Shown here: positions 31,843-31,888 of the stretch, one piece after another
Position numbering within the stretch: position 1 is the first letter of the stretch
How the letters are laid out: each line of letters opens with the position of its first letter
IMG/VR virus record: IMGVR_UViG_3300042337_000272
Coordinates: 1-31,888 of that record
Strand: one strand, 5' to 3'
Source: a virus
DNA: 31,888 bases
The notes under the pieces: model-generated
Told to the model about the DNA's origin: nothing
The model's input: the letters and a program-made list of their open reading frames with translations, nothing else
Databases searched by the model: none
Position numbers and translations under genes: made by a program

Positions 31843-31888
31843 TTAGCTATATGCACCTGTACCTAAACGCCCTTGTGACTCAGAACTA
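31843..31888 (-). CDS. C-terminal end of an upstream gene, possibly dUTPase
   Basis: Only 14 codons and the TAA are present: SSESQGRLGTGAYS. The Gly-rich R-x-G-T-G pattern near the C-terminus resembles motif V of trimeric dUTPases (usually GGFGSTG), which is disordered until substrate binds. That would fit nucleotide-metabolism genes seen in crAss-like phages, but the fragment is too short to be sure. Confidence 0.3.
   Translation of the reverse strand, partial: SSESQGRLGTGAYS

Noticed and set aside
31833-31856. GTG start giving the PhoH-like protein eight more residues
   Set aside because: It would overlap the stop of the upstream gene, while an ATG follows at 31832 with a clean 10-base gap.
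1-31888. Reassignment of TAG to glutamine, known in some crAss-like phages
   Set aside because: The large genes have no in-frame TAG, and TAG works as stop for the zinc-ribbon gene at 13332 and for the tmRNA tag.
1-31888. CRISPR array, insertion sequence or integrase site
   Set aside because: No regularly spaced repeats, transposase, integrase or flanking duplications are visible.

Overview
This window is a low-GC stretch of a tailed double-stranded DNA phage, most likely a crAss-like phage (order Crassvirales) infecting a member of Bacteroidota. The evidence is the packaging and head block (terminase large subunit, portal, scaffold-like protein, major capsid protein), followed by ring/connector proteins, a head auxiliary-like protein, Cys-rich fibre proteins and a very large tail (muzzle-like) protein. 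An IHF-like gene, a PD-(D/E)XK nuclease and a PhoH-like ATPase lie beside the packaging genes. Every supported gene reads on the minus strand, so transcription runs from high to low coordinates. Leaders are A/T-rich without clear Shine-Dalgarno sequences, as is usual in Bacteroidota. TAG is used as a stop, so nothing suggests TAG recoding here. Family assignments come from recognising sequence, not from a database search.

Layout in transcription order. (1) 31888-30413: the end of a possible dUTPase, a PhoH-like ATPase, a structured intergenic stretch, a tRNA with a CAT anticodon, a 64-residue conserved protein and a complete tmRNA (ssrA) gene. (2) 30348-27108: seven tightly coupled genes: a winged-helix-like protein, an IHF-like protein, a zinc-cluster protein, a PD-(D/E)XK nuclease and three unassigned proteins just before the terminase. 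(3) 27105-19116: terminase, portal, scaffold-like protein and major capsid protein, closed by a terminator. (4) 19044-14199: small basic proteins, a chain of five hairpins, a 338-residue conserved protein, a connector-like protein, a DUF5856-like helical protein and a head auxiliary-like protein with an inserted domain, closed by a terminator. (5) 14085-6750: a structural protein, a zinc ribbon and the fibre cluster, ending in a 1086-residue fibre with thrombospondin-like repeats and a delta-60 type propeller, then a terminator. (6) 6631-1: its own promoter-like site, a metallophosphoesterase, an unassigned conserved protein, two ring proteins and the muzzle-like protein, which runs off the left edge.

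The main points for a second look are the phage tmRNA with an apparent 35-residue tag, two candidate structured RNAs, a 26-residue microprotein that repeats the C-terminus of the neighbouring fibre with many synonymous codon differences, and the modular, partly eukaryote-like architecture of the fibres.
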